From Polynucleobacter sp. JS-Safj-400b-B2 (GTDB taxonomy: Bacteria > Pseudomonadota > Gammaproteobacteria > Burkholderiales > Burkholderiaceae): 64,000 bases of DNA. This document shows positions 33,942 to 41,464 of this stretch, in pieces. A program made the position numbers and the translations under genes. The DNA is taken from contig NZ_JACVPJ010000007.1 of assembly GCF_018881975.1 (NCBI RefSeq), positions 1-64,000 of the forward strand, read 5' to 3'. Position 1 is the first letter of the stretch; every line of letters starts with the position of its first letter. The notes below the pieces were generated by a model. That model was not told the DNA's origin and searched no databases. It saw only the letters and a list, made by a program, of their open reading frames with translations.

Positions 33942-34475
33942 ATGAAAGAAATCACAGCCCGCTTATGGGAAAACAAAATGTACGGAACAACCTTTGGTAA
34001 AGGTCAATATCGCAAAGCTATCTACAACGGCACATTAGAGATCCCCAGTCCTTATGCCAAGTATTTAGTAGATTTTGAGGAAGTTGAGGCTTGGTTTCAT
34101 TTCCCTAAGAGTCCAGTGCATATGGAAATGGCAGGACGCTTAAGCAATATCCCAGCAAATGAAGATGGGGTTTTAATGAGCTGGATCTATCGATATGAAG
34201 CTGGGATCAAAAGCGCAGTTAAAGGCTATGCGTCTTTGGATATGAACTACAGTCGTATCACCATTCAAATTGACGATACTGCGCATGGAATCGATGAATA
34301 CTGGGAGCTACCTGTACGTAGTTGTATTGCCAGAATTCCTGGAAAACCCACGCCTGCACTGATTGCTACTACACAATCCGAGCTAAATTCACCTCAAAAA
34401 CCGTCTACAAACGGCGTATTTTCTGGGGGACATAAGCAAGCACTTGAGAGCTTACAAAAACACGCTATCAAGTGA
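33942..34475 (+). CDS. Uncharacterised protein of plasmid-like block
   Basis: A 177-residue soluble protein. The chosen start ATG 33942 has a strong AAGGAGA ribosome binding site eight bases upstream; the longer frame into the repeat cluster is rejected. The sequence begins MKEITARLWENKMYG and has a mixed alpha/beta pattern (YRKAIYNGTLEIPSPYAKYL). I do not recognise the family. It lies directly downstream of the iteron-like repeats, so its expression may be controlled by them. Confidence 0.55.
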   Translation: MKEITARLWENKMYGTTFGKGQYRKAIYNGTLEIPSPYAKYLVDFEEVEAWFHFPKSPVHMEMAGRLSNIPANEDGVLMSWIYRYEAGIKSAVKGYASLDMNYSRITIQIDDTAHGIDEYWELPVRSCIARIPGKPTPALIATTQSELNSPQKPSTNGVFSGGHKQALESLQKHAIK

Positions 34476-34716
34476 TTTGAAGCATTAGCTAGGGTCGTCG
34501 TCTAAAGACGACAGATCTCAGTAGATTTTGCTAAATACTTATAAGCAAATACTGGTTAAGAAAATAACTATATTCTTAACCCGATTTGTAAGTCATTGAT
34601 TCTTGGAAGGTCTTTTTGTCCTGTTACACGACACTTAGCAAACAAACTGAGGTCGACCTTTTCCCGTTAAGGAAACATACTTAAAACGCACATTTTATTT
34701 ATGACAGGAAAACCAA
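34476..34716. other. Gene-free spacer with three palindromes
   Basis: No gene is seen here. The spacer holds GTCGTCT-AA-AGACGAC (34497-34512, perfect), a weak T-family copy at about 34616-34634 (TTGTC...GACACTT), and AGGTCGACCT at 34650-34659. The same AGGTCGACCT decamer occurs at 33661-33670 on the other side of the neighbouring gene. Confidence 0.5.
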
Positions 34717-35283
34717 ATGGCACAAGCAAAAACCTTATCTCAAGCAGAACTTGATCAAGTTCTTAATTACGTCAGTACCAAAAAATACGCTTTGCGTGAC
34801 AGAGCAATCATTCTTACCAGTTTCTTAGGCGGCCTTCGTGTCGCCGAAATAGCCTCACTCACCATGGGTGATGTAGTGAACCCCGATGGATCGATTAAGA
34901 ATGAGATCCGTTTATCAGCGGCACAAACTAAAGGCAAATACCCCCGAACCGTGTTCGTATCACAGCGTTTACAGGGGGAATTGGCCAACTACCTCACAAC
35001 AAGACATGCCAAAGGCGCTGATATTCCACTCTTTCATACCGATCATCGCTTACGTTTTAGCCCCAATGGCTTATGCGTGTGGTTTCATCAACTTTATAAG
35101 AATGTGGGCATTAGCGGCGGAAGTAGCCACTCGGGAAGAAAATTTTTCATAACAACTTTGGCTAATAAAGGCATCGGCGTTCGAATCTTAGCCAGTCTTG
35201 CTGGTCACAGATCGATTGCTGTAACGCAAAGATATATCGATGTAAATGATGAACAAAAGAGAAATGCTGTGGAGCTTATCTAA
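34717..35283 (+). CDS. Minimal tyrosine recombinase
   Basis: A 188-residue recombinase with only the catalytic domain, lacking the usual N-terminal arm- and core-binding domains. Catalytic residues visible are Arg in LGGLRVAEIASLT, Lys in QTKGKYPRTV, His and Arg in SSHSGRKFFITTL, His in LAGHRSIAVTQ and nucleophile Tyr in QRYIDVND. Short stand-alone enzymes of this type (FimB/XerH-like size) act in inversion or plasmid-multimer resolution. It is followed by a convergent nucleotidyltransferase pair. Its target site might lie among the palindromes just upstream. Confidence 0.75.
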   Translation: MAQAKTLSQAELDQVLNYVSTKKYALRDRAIILTSFLGGLRVAEIASLTMGDVVNPDGSIKNEIRLSAAQTKGKYPRTVFVSQRLQGELANYLTTRHAKGADIPLFHTDHRLRFSPNGLCVWFHQLYKNVGISGGSSHSGRKFFITTLANKGIGVRILASLAGHRSIAVTQRYIDVNDEQKRNAVELI

Positions 35284-35297
35284 TATAAAGTAAGGCA

Positions 35298-35831
35298 TTA
35301 CTCTAAATTGAGTGATGCCTTATCTTCGGCAACACGTTGCTTAACCGATTTTTCTTCGAAATCATCCAAGAAAGCGGTTTGACGTAAGCGATACTCAATG
35401 GTGGGCATTGAAAGTAAATCAGCTTTTAAGCCCTCTTTAATCCAAATGCGATCCCTAATTTCACCCCGAGCATATTTGGAGATTGCAGCGTCATTTAACT
35501 CAAGAAATAACGCCCGCACATTGCCAAAGTCGTGAACAACAAAGCGGTCCTCCCAACCATCAGGTAGTGTTGGTAAGTCTGGACTGGCTGCATCTACGTA
35601 ATAACCGAATTCATCTTCAAACGCACTACCTTGACCAATAATCGCAGCAATCTCACCTGCGCGAGCGGGATCATCTTTTGGATACATATCTACATCAATA
35701 GATCTCACCATCTCATCCGGAGGGGGAACTTCAAGACCCAGGGCGGTCAGGCTACCAATAATGACGTAGTCAGTGTGATTGGTAATCTTTTTAGCTTCAG
35801 TTAATACGTGATGAATATGATTCAGGTTCAA
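35298..35831 (-). CDS. DUF6036-like nucleotidyltransferase
   Basis: A 177-residue nucleotidyltransferase-fold protein. It has IIGSLTALGLEVPPP (GS motif) and SIDVDMYP (catalytic Asp pair), with a helical C-terminal part (RLRQTAFLDDFEEKSVKQRV). The translation start is TTG 35829-35831, overlapping the stop of the preceding gene (TTGA), so it is coupled. The arrangement resembles a type IV or MNT-type toxin-antitoxin, but which member would be toxic is unknown. Confidence 0.6.
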   Translation of the reverse strand: MNLNHIHHVLTEAKKITNHTDYVIIGSLTALGLEVPPPDEMVRSIDVDMYPKDDPARAGEIAAIIGQGSAFEDEFGYYVDAASPDLPTLPDGWEDRFVVHDFGNVRALFLELNDAAISKYARGEIRDRIWIKEGLKADLLSMPTIEYRLRQTAFLDDFEEKSVKQRVAEDKASLNLE

Positions 35832-36160
35832 CGAACTTCTTTCATCAGAAAGCTAAATGGGGAATTTTGTGCAAGCGCATGTGCCTGAGGAGCGTCACCA
35901 CAAACCTCTTGCTCCATTTCAGACGGGTCGGCATTTATCAATCTTCTCCAGGAGTCAATGTAAAAACGACTGCACAACTCCTTTTCCTCCCACATCCGAA
36001 TACGAACTTCAGCTTGATGTACTACATCATTGCGACGATCAGATCGAAGCAATATCAGAGCGTGACGATGCAACCTACCAAGTTTTTCGTACTTCTCGGC
36101 ATCAGCTTTGCGTGCTAATGCACGCATGGAGAGGGATGGATTAGGTTTAACGCTTTGCAT
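35828..36160 (-). CDS. Partner of DUF6036-like nucleotidyltransferase
   Basis: A 110-residue basic helical protein (ALARKADAEKYEKLGRLHRH, then RMWEEKELCSRFYIDSWRRL) with no recognised domain. Its stop overlaps the start of the nucleotidyltransferase gene, which makes the two a translationally coupled pair. By analogy with other nucleotidyltransferase operons it could be the antitoxin or DNA-binding partner; this is inference. Confidence 0.5.
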   Translation of the reverse strand: MQSVKPNPSLSMRALARKADAEKYEKLGRLHRHALILLRSDRRNDVVHQAEVRIRMWEEKELCSRFYIDSWRRLINADPSEMEQEVCGDAPQAHALAQNSPFSFLMKEVR

Positions 36161-36660
36161 AGCTTAAGTATATATAGGAGCCAAAAGAAGAGCAAGATCG
36201 GCTAAAAGACCTAAAAATCCGCTTGTTTTAGCAAAAATCAAGTTAATTCCGCCAAGTAAAAAATAGTTCACACCTCTATCGTCGATCTTATAAAGCAATG
36301 CCTTCTGAGTTCTTAATCGATATTCAAAAAGCCATAATCTCCTAGTAAAAATATTTCTTTAAACTGGCCGCATTTTCGAGCTAATTTGTTGCTGTCTTCT
36401 TAGTCAAATTTCAACATCATTTTTATTAAATTTCTTCAAATAGAGTTTTTTGGTGATTTTTTCTCAAAAATAAAATCGCCCTACAAGCCCGTGTTCATGG
36501 GGCTTTGATTTTTCGGAATTTTCTGTCAAGGAAATAAAACAACGTCCTGATTTGCGTGAAAAATACGAAAAAAATTAGACTGCTTCCATCAACACAAAAA
36601 GTTTCATCAGCATTCTCGCTAAAACGTGTTGGTAATTTTATAACTTGAAGGAGCAACACC
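36161..36660. other. AT-rich gene-free region
   Basis: 500 bp without a plausible gene. It is AT-rich with A/T runs (for example around 36420-36480) and separates the minus-strand nucleotidyltransferase pair from the plus-strand gene at 36661, so it must contain both promoters. I see no convincing iterons or hairpins. It may be a regulatory or origin-like region. Confidence 0.4.
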
Positions 36661-37437
36661 ATGAGAATCACAGCAAATCAAAAGCATGAAATCGCCAGTG
36701 CAACATTAGTAAAACTCGATGCACTAGCAAACCGTCGTCAAGTATGGCAACGGGACTTTTACGACAAATCCAATAAGGGTCTTTATGCCCTTCTCTCAGA
36801 ATGTCTTGGCATGTATTACGAGATCAAAGGCAGCCCTGCTGAGAAGGTTGTATTAGAAGGCATTAAAGCCAACCTAGAAGGTCGTGGCATTAAAGTGCAA
36901 ACCAGCACCCCGGTACTGACCTTACTCGTTAAATACGTGTTTAATGCCGAGCGCCGCCGTGCAAGCGCATATTCACGTGCATTACGAGTGGCGGCTAAGG
37001 AAGCGGTTTCTGTTGGCAATTTTGCTGAATGGGTAACCAAGGTTGGTGGCATTGAGGAAGTAGCCAGTACCAAAGGTATTACCGATGAGACTATTAAAAA
37101 GCGTAGCCAGCTTGATAATAAGGTTGCCGAGGTTAAGCAATTATTAGTTAACCAACTACAACACCCGTTGAGTTTGGTACCAAAAACTGCCTTAGCGCAT
37201 CCAGCTGATTCTGCCGAATACACCTTACTCATTGGCAAGATGCTAGCTAGCGGTCAAACGCAAGTCTTAAGCGTAGTGCCTGGCTCTACTACTGCCATGA
37301 TCGAGCAAGCCATTCGCAAGATTGCGCAAGAACTACTCAATAAGGTTGATGAGCATATCAAAGCCCAAGCAGAACTTGCAGCGCAAGCGGCAATTACTGA
37401 AGCGGCTAACCAAGCCTACTTCAAAGAGATGGCATAA
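36661..37437 (+). CDS. Uncharacterised helical protein
   Basis: A 258-residue protein, mostly helical, with no signal peptide. A distinctive N-terminal segment is KLDALANRRQVWQRDFYDKS; a central part has basic helices (AERRRASAYSRALRVAAKEA) and the C-terminus is Ala/Gln-rich coil. Ribosome binding site GGAG lies upstream of the ATG. It precedes the AAA+ gene at 37514 by 76 bp and may be its substrate or regulator. I do not recognise the family. Confidence 0.55.
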   Translation: MRITANQKHEIASATLVKLDALANRRQVWQRDFYDKSNKGLYALLSECLGMYYEIKGSPAEKVVLEGIKANLEGRGIKVQTSTPVLTLLVKYVFNAERRRASAYSRALRVAAKEAVSVGNFAEWVTKVGGIEEVASTKGITDETIKKRSQLDNKVAEVKQLLVNQLQHPLSLVPKTALAHPADSAEYTLLIGKMLASGQTQVLSVVPGSTTAMIEQAIRKIAQELLNKVDEHIKAQAELAAQAAITEAANQAYFKEMA

Positions 37438-37513
37438 GCCATTGTTCATTATTTGACAGGGGTTTAGGACTGATCAACCGCCCCTGCTTTTACCCAATTA
37501 GAAAGGAAATACC

Positions 37514-38227
37514 ATGAGCTTCGCACTCAAATATGCACCTAAGACTCTCGATGAGGTTGTTCTAGGTAGCATCACTCTCAAAAACAAGCTAGCTGAATAC
37601 ATTAATGGGCGAGACTTAAAGCCATTAATACTTCATGGCGGGGTTGGTACTGGTAAAACCACGATTGCCAATCTATTACCCCACGCCATTGAAGGTAAAA
37701 AGGCTGAAGTTACCCGTCTTAAAGCAGTGGAATTTAATTCCATCAACGATGTCATGCAGACTTTTGAAGATCACACGATGTTTTATCAAGTGTTTACGAT
37801 CAATGATCAAAAGCGTAATTACATCATTTCCAATGAAATTAATTTCACACCTAAAGCAGCGATCGCGTTTAGAGATGTAATCGATGACATGATCGGACAT
37901 ACCCAGTTCATCTTTACAACGAACTACATTGATCAAGTGGACATTGCCTTGCGAGATCGTAGTAGCTGCCTGGTAGTGCCTCCAGTTTCGGCTAAGGATT
38001 GGCTACCCAGAGCGCAGTGGATCTTGCAGCAAGAAGGTATTGCCCTGCCAGATGATCAGCTACTCAAAGTCCTCTCAGCACAATTACAAATAAGCTCTAG
38101 CAATCGTAAATTATTGGAGCGCCTTGAAGACTTTGTTAGGTCGGTACGAAATCCTCCAAGCAATCCTGGCGGAGTAATTTTAGAAGTGCCAACGCCTGAG
38201 CCAATTAACCCGCTCATGGCAGCTTAA
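37514..38227 (+). CDS. Clamp-loader-like AAA+ ATPase
   Basis: A 237-residue AAA+ protein resembling the small subunit of clamp loaders (RFC, T4 gp44, DnaX type). It starts ALKYAPKTLDEVVLG, has Walker A LHGGVGTGKTTIA (about residues 40-52), a degenerate Walker B (NYIISNEINF, the Asp replaced), sensor 1 FTTNY, and RDRSS in the position of the SRC arginine finger. A short lid follows. It lacks the C-terminal collar of complete loaders. No sliding clamp or polymerase gene is near. It converges on the integrase gene with a 4-bp overlap. Confidence 0.65.
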   Translation: MSFALKYAPKTLDEVVLGSITLKNKLAEYINGRDLKPLILHGGVGTGKTTIANLLPHAIEGKKAEVTRLKAVEFNSINDVMQTFEDHTMFYQVFTINDQKRNYIISNEINFTPKAAIAFRDVIDDMIGHTQFIFTTNYIDQVDIALRDRSSCLVVPPVSAKDWLPRAQWILQQEGIALPDDQLLKVLSAQLQISSSNRKLLERLEDFVRSVRNPPSNPGGVILEVPTPEPINPLMAA

Positions 38228-39432
38228 GCTAATTTGGCGGCCGCCATCATAGGAGTAAGCTTTGAGTAATGTTTTTCAATCATCAGTGTTGAGGTGCCCA
38301 TTTGCCTGGCTAAGGTATGTATGTCAATACCTTCAGCTAGAGCAAAGGTGGCATAAGTATGGCGTAGGCTATACAGGGTTCTGTTTTTACCAGTAGCATC
38401 CTTTAATAAGTTAGATTCAACCATTAGCCGCTCAAAAACATCATCTAGACTATGCGGAGCATCTCCTTCGGGAAATGCAAATACTTTCTTATCTAATTTG
38501 GCCTCAATCACAGCCTCTAGGTTCTTATAAGGTAGCTTTTGCCAAGCAATTAACCGCTCTAAAGCCTCGATCACAAAATGTCTTGCGATTAGGTATCTAG
38601 GGCCCGTTTTGCCTGATACCCAAATTCTTAGGTAACGCTGCTCACCAATCCAATGCCACTGCAGAGCTTTCCAGCGAATCGGCATACTCTCCGTTCCCTG
38701 CCTAATACCCGTTCCCAGCAAGAACTCTACATAGACCCGGCACAGTCTACGCATATGGTTACTACGTTGATTGCGACCAAAACGCTCCCAGTCCCACATG
38801 TATTCCAGCAAGTAATTGACTTCTTGCTGATTAAAAGCAGGCCTAATTTCTGCCCTATCAGCGTTTACCTCCAATAAGGGAATGGTGCGATTTCGATTGA
38901 TTAGGCCCTGCTCTCTAGCCCTTTCAATTACCCGCTTATAAAGACCAGCATGGCGCCTTTGAGTATAGGTCTTGGGATTCTTGCCCATCTGGGATATGCG
39001 CCACGCCACATAGTCATCCACAAGCTCTTGGGTTATGTCATTAATCTGGTAATTACCAAAGAATGGAATCAAGTACTTGGTGTAGATGTGTATGTAATCA
39101 ACATGAGTGCGCTTATTGGGATTGGCTTGAACTACCCTGGCAGCAGCAGCTAGTTCTTGCGTGGCTAATTGCCGAAAAGTCTTGGTCTTAATGGCTAGAT
39201 CGCTGGCTAGCTTGACCTTGACTGTTTCATAGATAGCAATGGCTTGGGTTGTGGCTTCGGCCACCTGATCTAAGCCAGTACTTGAGGAATGCCAAGCACC
39301 CGTAGATAACTTAAAACGGCATTGCCATTGGTGACTATGGGGTCTTTTATAGAGGGTGATGGCACCATCAAGGAGTTTGATGGGCTCATCATCAGTGATA
39401 ACGGTAGAAAATAAGAGCGATAAATTATTCAT
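38224..39432 (-). CDS. Tyrosine integrase of element 2
   Basis: An intact site-specific integrase of 402 residues, with an N-terminal arm-binding part, a SAM-like core-binding domain (residues 95-165) and a C-terminal catalytic domain. Catalytic residues: Arg in GTGIRQGTE, Lys in VSGKTGPRYL, His/Arg in YSLRHTYATFAL and Tyr in IEKHYSKL. ATG 39430-39432 was chosen over an upstream codon because the element 1 homologue starts identically (MNNLSLLFS). It is the likely enzyme for integration at tRNA-Arg(UCU). It lies inside the element, far from both ends, between the plasmid-like block and the kai module. Confidence 0.9.
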   Translation of the reverse strand: MNNLSLLFSTVITDDEPIKLLDGAITLYKRPHSHQWQCRFKLSTGAWHSSSTGLDQVAEATTQAIAIYETVKVKLASDLAIKTKTFRQLATQELAAAARVVQANPNKRTHVDYIHIYTKYLIPFFGNYQINDITQELVDDYVAWRISQMGKNPKTYTQRRHAGLYKRVIERAREQGLINRNRTIPLLEVNADRAEIRPAFNQQEVNYLLEYMWDWERFGRNQRSNHMRRLCRVYVEFLLGTGIRQGTESMPIRWKALQWHWIGEQRYLRIWVSGKTGPRYLIARHFVIEALERLIAWQKLPYKNLEAVIEAKLDKKVFAFPEGDAPHSLDDVFERLMVESNLLKDATGKNRTLYSLRHTYATFALAEGIDIHTLARQMGTSTLMIEKHYSKLTPMMAAAKLA

Positions 39433-39650
39433 TAAAAGCGTCACTTAACAAGACACTTGTTAGCTTAATTTCAGATTTACGTTTGGGCGACCTGAATTAT
39501 TTACTGTCGGTTTGACCAGACACTACGGGGTCAGGGCTGGCGATGGACTGTTACCGATTAGAAGGCAGACCTTCAATCCACTTATTGATGGCAGGCTCAA
39601 AACGACCCAAAGAAGTCACCCGAGGCAAGTTTGGGTGATACAAGCCTTCC
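39433..39650. promoter_or_regulatory. Integrase upstream region with T and U palindromes, element 2
   Basis: Aligns with 9711-9900 of element 1. A T-type repeat lies at 39434-39460 (AAAAGCGTC...GACACTTGT) and a U-type repeat at 39506-39521 (GTCGGTTTGACCAGAC), with 67 bp between motif starts, close to the spacing in element 1. It likely contains the integrase promoter. Confidence 0.6.
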
Positions 39651-40802
39651 CTAAGAAAAAGAAAACCTTTTCTCTTTAAAAAGTTTTATACAGGCATCAA
39701 CAGCTTGCGCATCATAAAGGGTGCCTCGATGCTGCTTAATCTCATCAAGCGCTGCATCGATTCCCAAAACAAAGCGATAAGGGCGATGTGTCGACATCGC
39801 TTCAATCACATCAGCTACGGCAATAATTCGTGAGCCAAGTAAGATTTCATCACCCTTGAGGCCCTGAGGATAGCCACTACCGTCCATCCGCTCATGATGC
39901 TGATAGATCATTTGCGCAATAGGCCATGGAAATTTAATATTCTTAACAATGTCATATCCCGCCTCGGCATGGGTTTGAATCAACATATATTCGACATTAC
40001 TTAGCTTTCCAGGCTTAGTTAAAATTTCTACAGGAATTGAAATCTTGCCCACATCATGAATAGTTGAGGCTAATTCAATACCGTGGATCATATCTTCTGA
40101 TAATCCAAGCTCTCTAGCTATTGCCGGGGCTAATTGGCCGACTCGCTTCATGTGGCCGGCGGTATATTCATCACGTGATTCCACTGCATAGGCAATAGAC
40201 TTAATCGACTCCTCTAAACTTTGCTCAAGTTCTGTAGAGGCCTGCAATGCAGCTAATGCAGTCTTTTTGGCTGAAACCATTTCCTGCAGTTGCTTTTCTT
40301 CAGTAAGGTCAGTGGCAACTAAGCAGTAAATATCCGCTTCTCCACCTGAACTTAACTTGCTAACAGAAAGATAGATGGGTACTTGCTCTCCATCTTTGTT
40401 TAGCAAATTCAATTCCATACGTCGTTTTTCAGGTAAGCCTACCTTTAGAAAGGCTTCAAGAATCTTGTCATTCTCGGGGTCTACCCATTTATAAATGCCA
40501 CTGCCAACAATTGTGCTCATTGGTGACTTGACCATCTCCGCAAATCGTTGATTACAAAATAAAATAAGTCCATCTGCTGAAATAGTTAAGGCACCCTCAC
40601 TCATTTCCTCTAGCAACAATCGGTATGGGTGGTCTGCGTTAACTAGCGTGAAAATTCTTTCGCCAGATTTACCAGCAACCACTAAAGCGTCAACCGCTCC
40701 ATCGCGTATCGCATCTAGCGTTTGCTGAGCATCAAGCCACTTCCTGCGCAAGTCATCAATTTCTTGCAGGAGTTGTGAATGTGATTTTGAGTCTTCTTTC
40801 AT
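39651..40802 (-). CDS. PAS-HD-GYP cyclic-di-GMP phosphodiesterase
   Basis: A response protein of 383 residues. N-terminal coil (LQEIDDLRRKWLDAQQTLDA), PAS domain at about 70-175 (EGALTISADGLILFCNQRFA), a short coiled linker, and an HD-GYP domain at about 195-375. HD-GYP motifs are complete: TIHDVGKISIP and YQHHERMDGSGYP. The enzyme should hydrolyse c-di-GMP in the cytoplasm. It begins 3 bp after the second kaiB, in one operon with kaiC, so a KaiBC-type timer probably controls its activity or abundance. PAS binding partner is unknown. Confidence 0.88.
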   Translation of the reverse strand: MKEDSKSHSQLLQEIDDLRRKWLDAQQTLDAIRDGAVDALVVAGKSGERIFTLVNADHPYRLLLEEMSEGALTISADGLILFCNQRFAEMVKSPMSTIVGSGIYKWVDPENDKILEAFLKVGLPEKRRMELNLLNKDGEQVPIYLSVSKLSSGGEADIYCLVATDLTEEKQLQEMVSAKKTALAALQASTELEQSLEESIKSIAYAVESRDEYTAGHMKRVGQLAPAIARELGLSEDMIHGIELASTIHDVGKISIPVEILTKPGKLSNVEYMLIQTHAEAGYDIVKNIKFPWPIAQMIYQHHERMDGSGYPQGLKGDEILLGSRIIAVADVIEAMSTHRPYRFVLGIDAALDEIKQHRGTLYDAQAVDACIKLFKEKRFSFS

Positions 40803-40805
40803 TGT

Positions 40806-41153
40806 TTAATTAGACTTTAAATCTAGACCGACTAAAACTTTTTCTGTATCAGAGAGATCACCAATAATGCGACGCAACGGTGGGGGTAATTCCTTGATAA
40901 GGGTCGGTATTGCAATGATTTGATGGCCAGCAGCCAAGAGAGGTTGCTGATAAAGATCGATTACCTCTAAAGTGTATTGACCTGCCAGCTGCTCATCACA
41001 AATCTTTTTAATATTGGTAATGGCCGCAACCGAACGTGCCGTCGCACCTGCAACGTAGAGTCGAAGAATATATTTCTTTAACCCAGCCACTTTGACGGGC
41101 GAACTCCCTTCTTTTTTGGGATGCACCCGTAAATCAATCGATTTATCAGTCAT
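40806..41153 (-). CDS. kaiB: KaiB-family protein, second copy
   Basis: A 115-residue KaiB-type protein. After a Lys-rich start it contains [20 protein letters not shown] and [10 protein letters not shown], the thioredoxin-like beta-alpha-beta of KaiB, and ends with a [19 protein letters not shown] stretch. KaiB switches fold to bind KaiC and sequester output or KaiA. It overlaps the upstream kaiB by 4 bp. Sequence differs clearly from the first copy, so the two may act at different phases or form heteromers; this is inference. Confidence 0.9.
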   Translation of the reverse strand: MTDKSIDLRVHPKKEGSSPVKVAGLKKYILRLYVAGATARSVAAITNIKKICDEQLAGQYTLEVIDLYQQPLLAAGHQIIAIPTLIKELPPPLRRIIGDLSDTEKVLVGLDLKSN

Positions 41154-41464
41154 TTGTTCAAGCCTCCCCCTAAACTGATCTGAGCTAGCACTTCCTCGAT
41201 ATTCGAGAGGTCTCCAACGACTTTTTTAACCGGCTTGGGGTGCTTGCGAACTAAGGTCGGGATTGCTAAGATTTCGTCCTCTTCGGAGAGCTTTGGATTT
41301 TCCAATAAATCAACTACCTCGAGCTCATACGGATCACCAATATGAGCATCGCATATTTTTTTGAGATTGCTCAGAGCCATTATCGACTTGGGCGTCTGTC
41401 CAGCCACATATAGTCGCAACTTTAAAATCGAAGTTTCGCCGCTTACTGCAGCAGACTTAGTCAC
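41150..41464 (-). CDS. kaiB: KaiB-family protein, first copy
   Basis: A 104-residue KaiB homologue close to the usual size. [38 protein letters not shown] and [19 protein letters not shown] are the family signatures. It overlaps kaiC by 4 bp (ATGA) and is the nearer KaiB to it, hence the probable primary partner. KaiB binding to the CI ring of KaiC is the known mechanism in cyanobacteria. Confidence 0.92.
   Translation of the reverse strand: MTKSAAVSGETSILKLRLYVAGQTPKSIMALSNLKKICDAHIGDPYELEVVDLLENPKLSEEDEILAIPTLVRKHPKPVKKVVGDLSNIEEVLAQISLGGGLNK

Noticed and set aside
36161-36660. Replication origin in the AT-rich gap
   Set aside because: No iterons, DnaA-box cluster or strong hairpin could be seen; base composition alone is insufficient.
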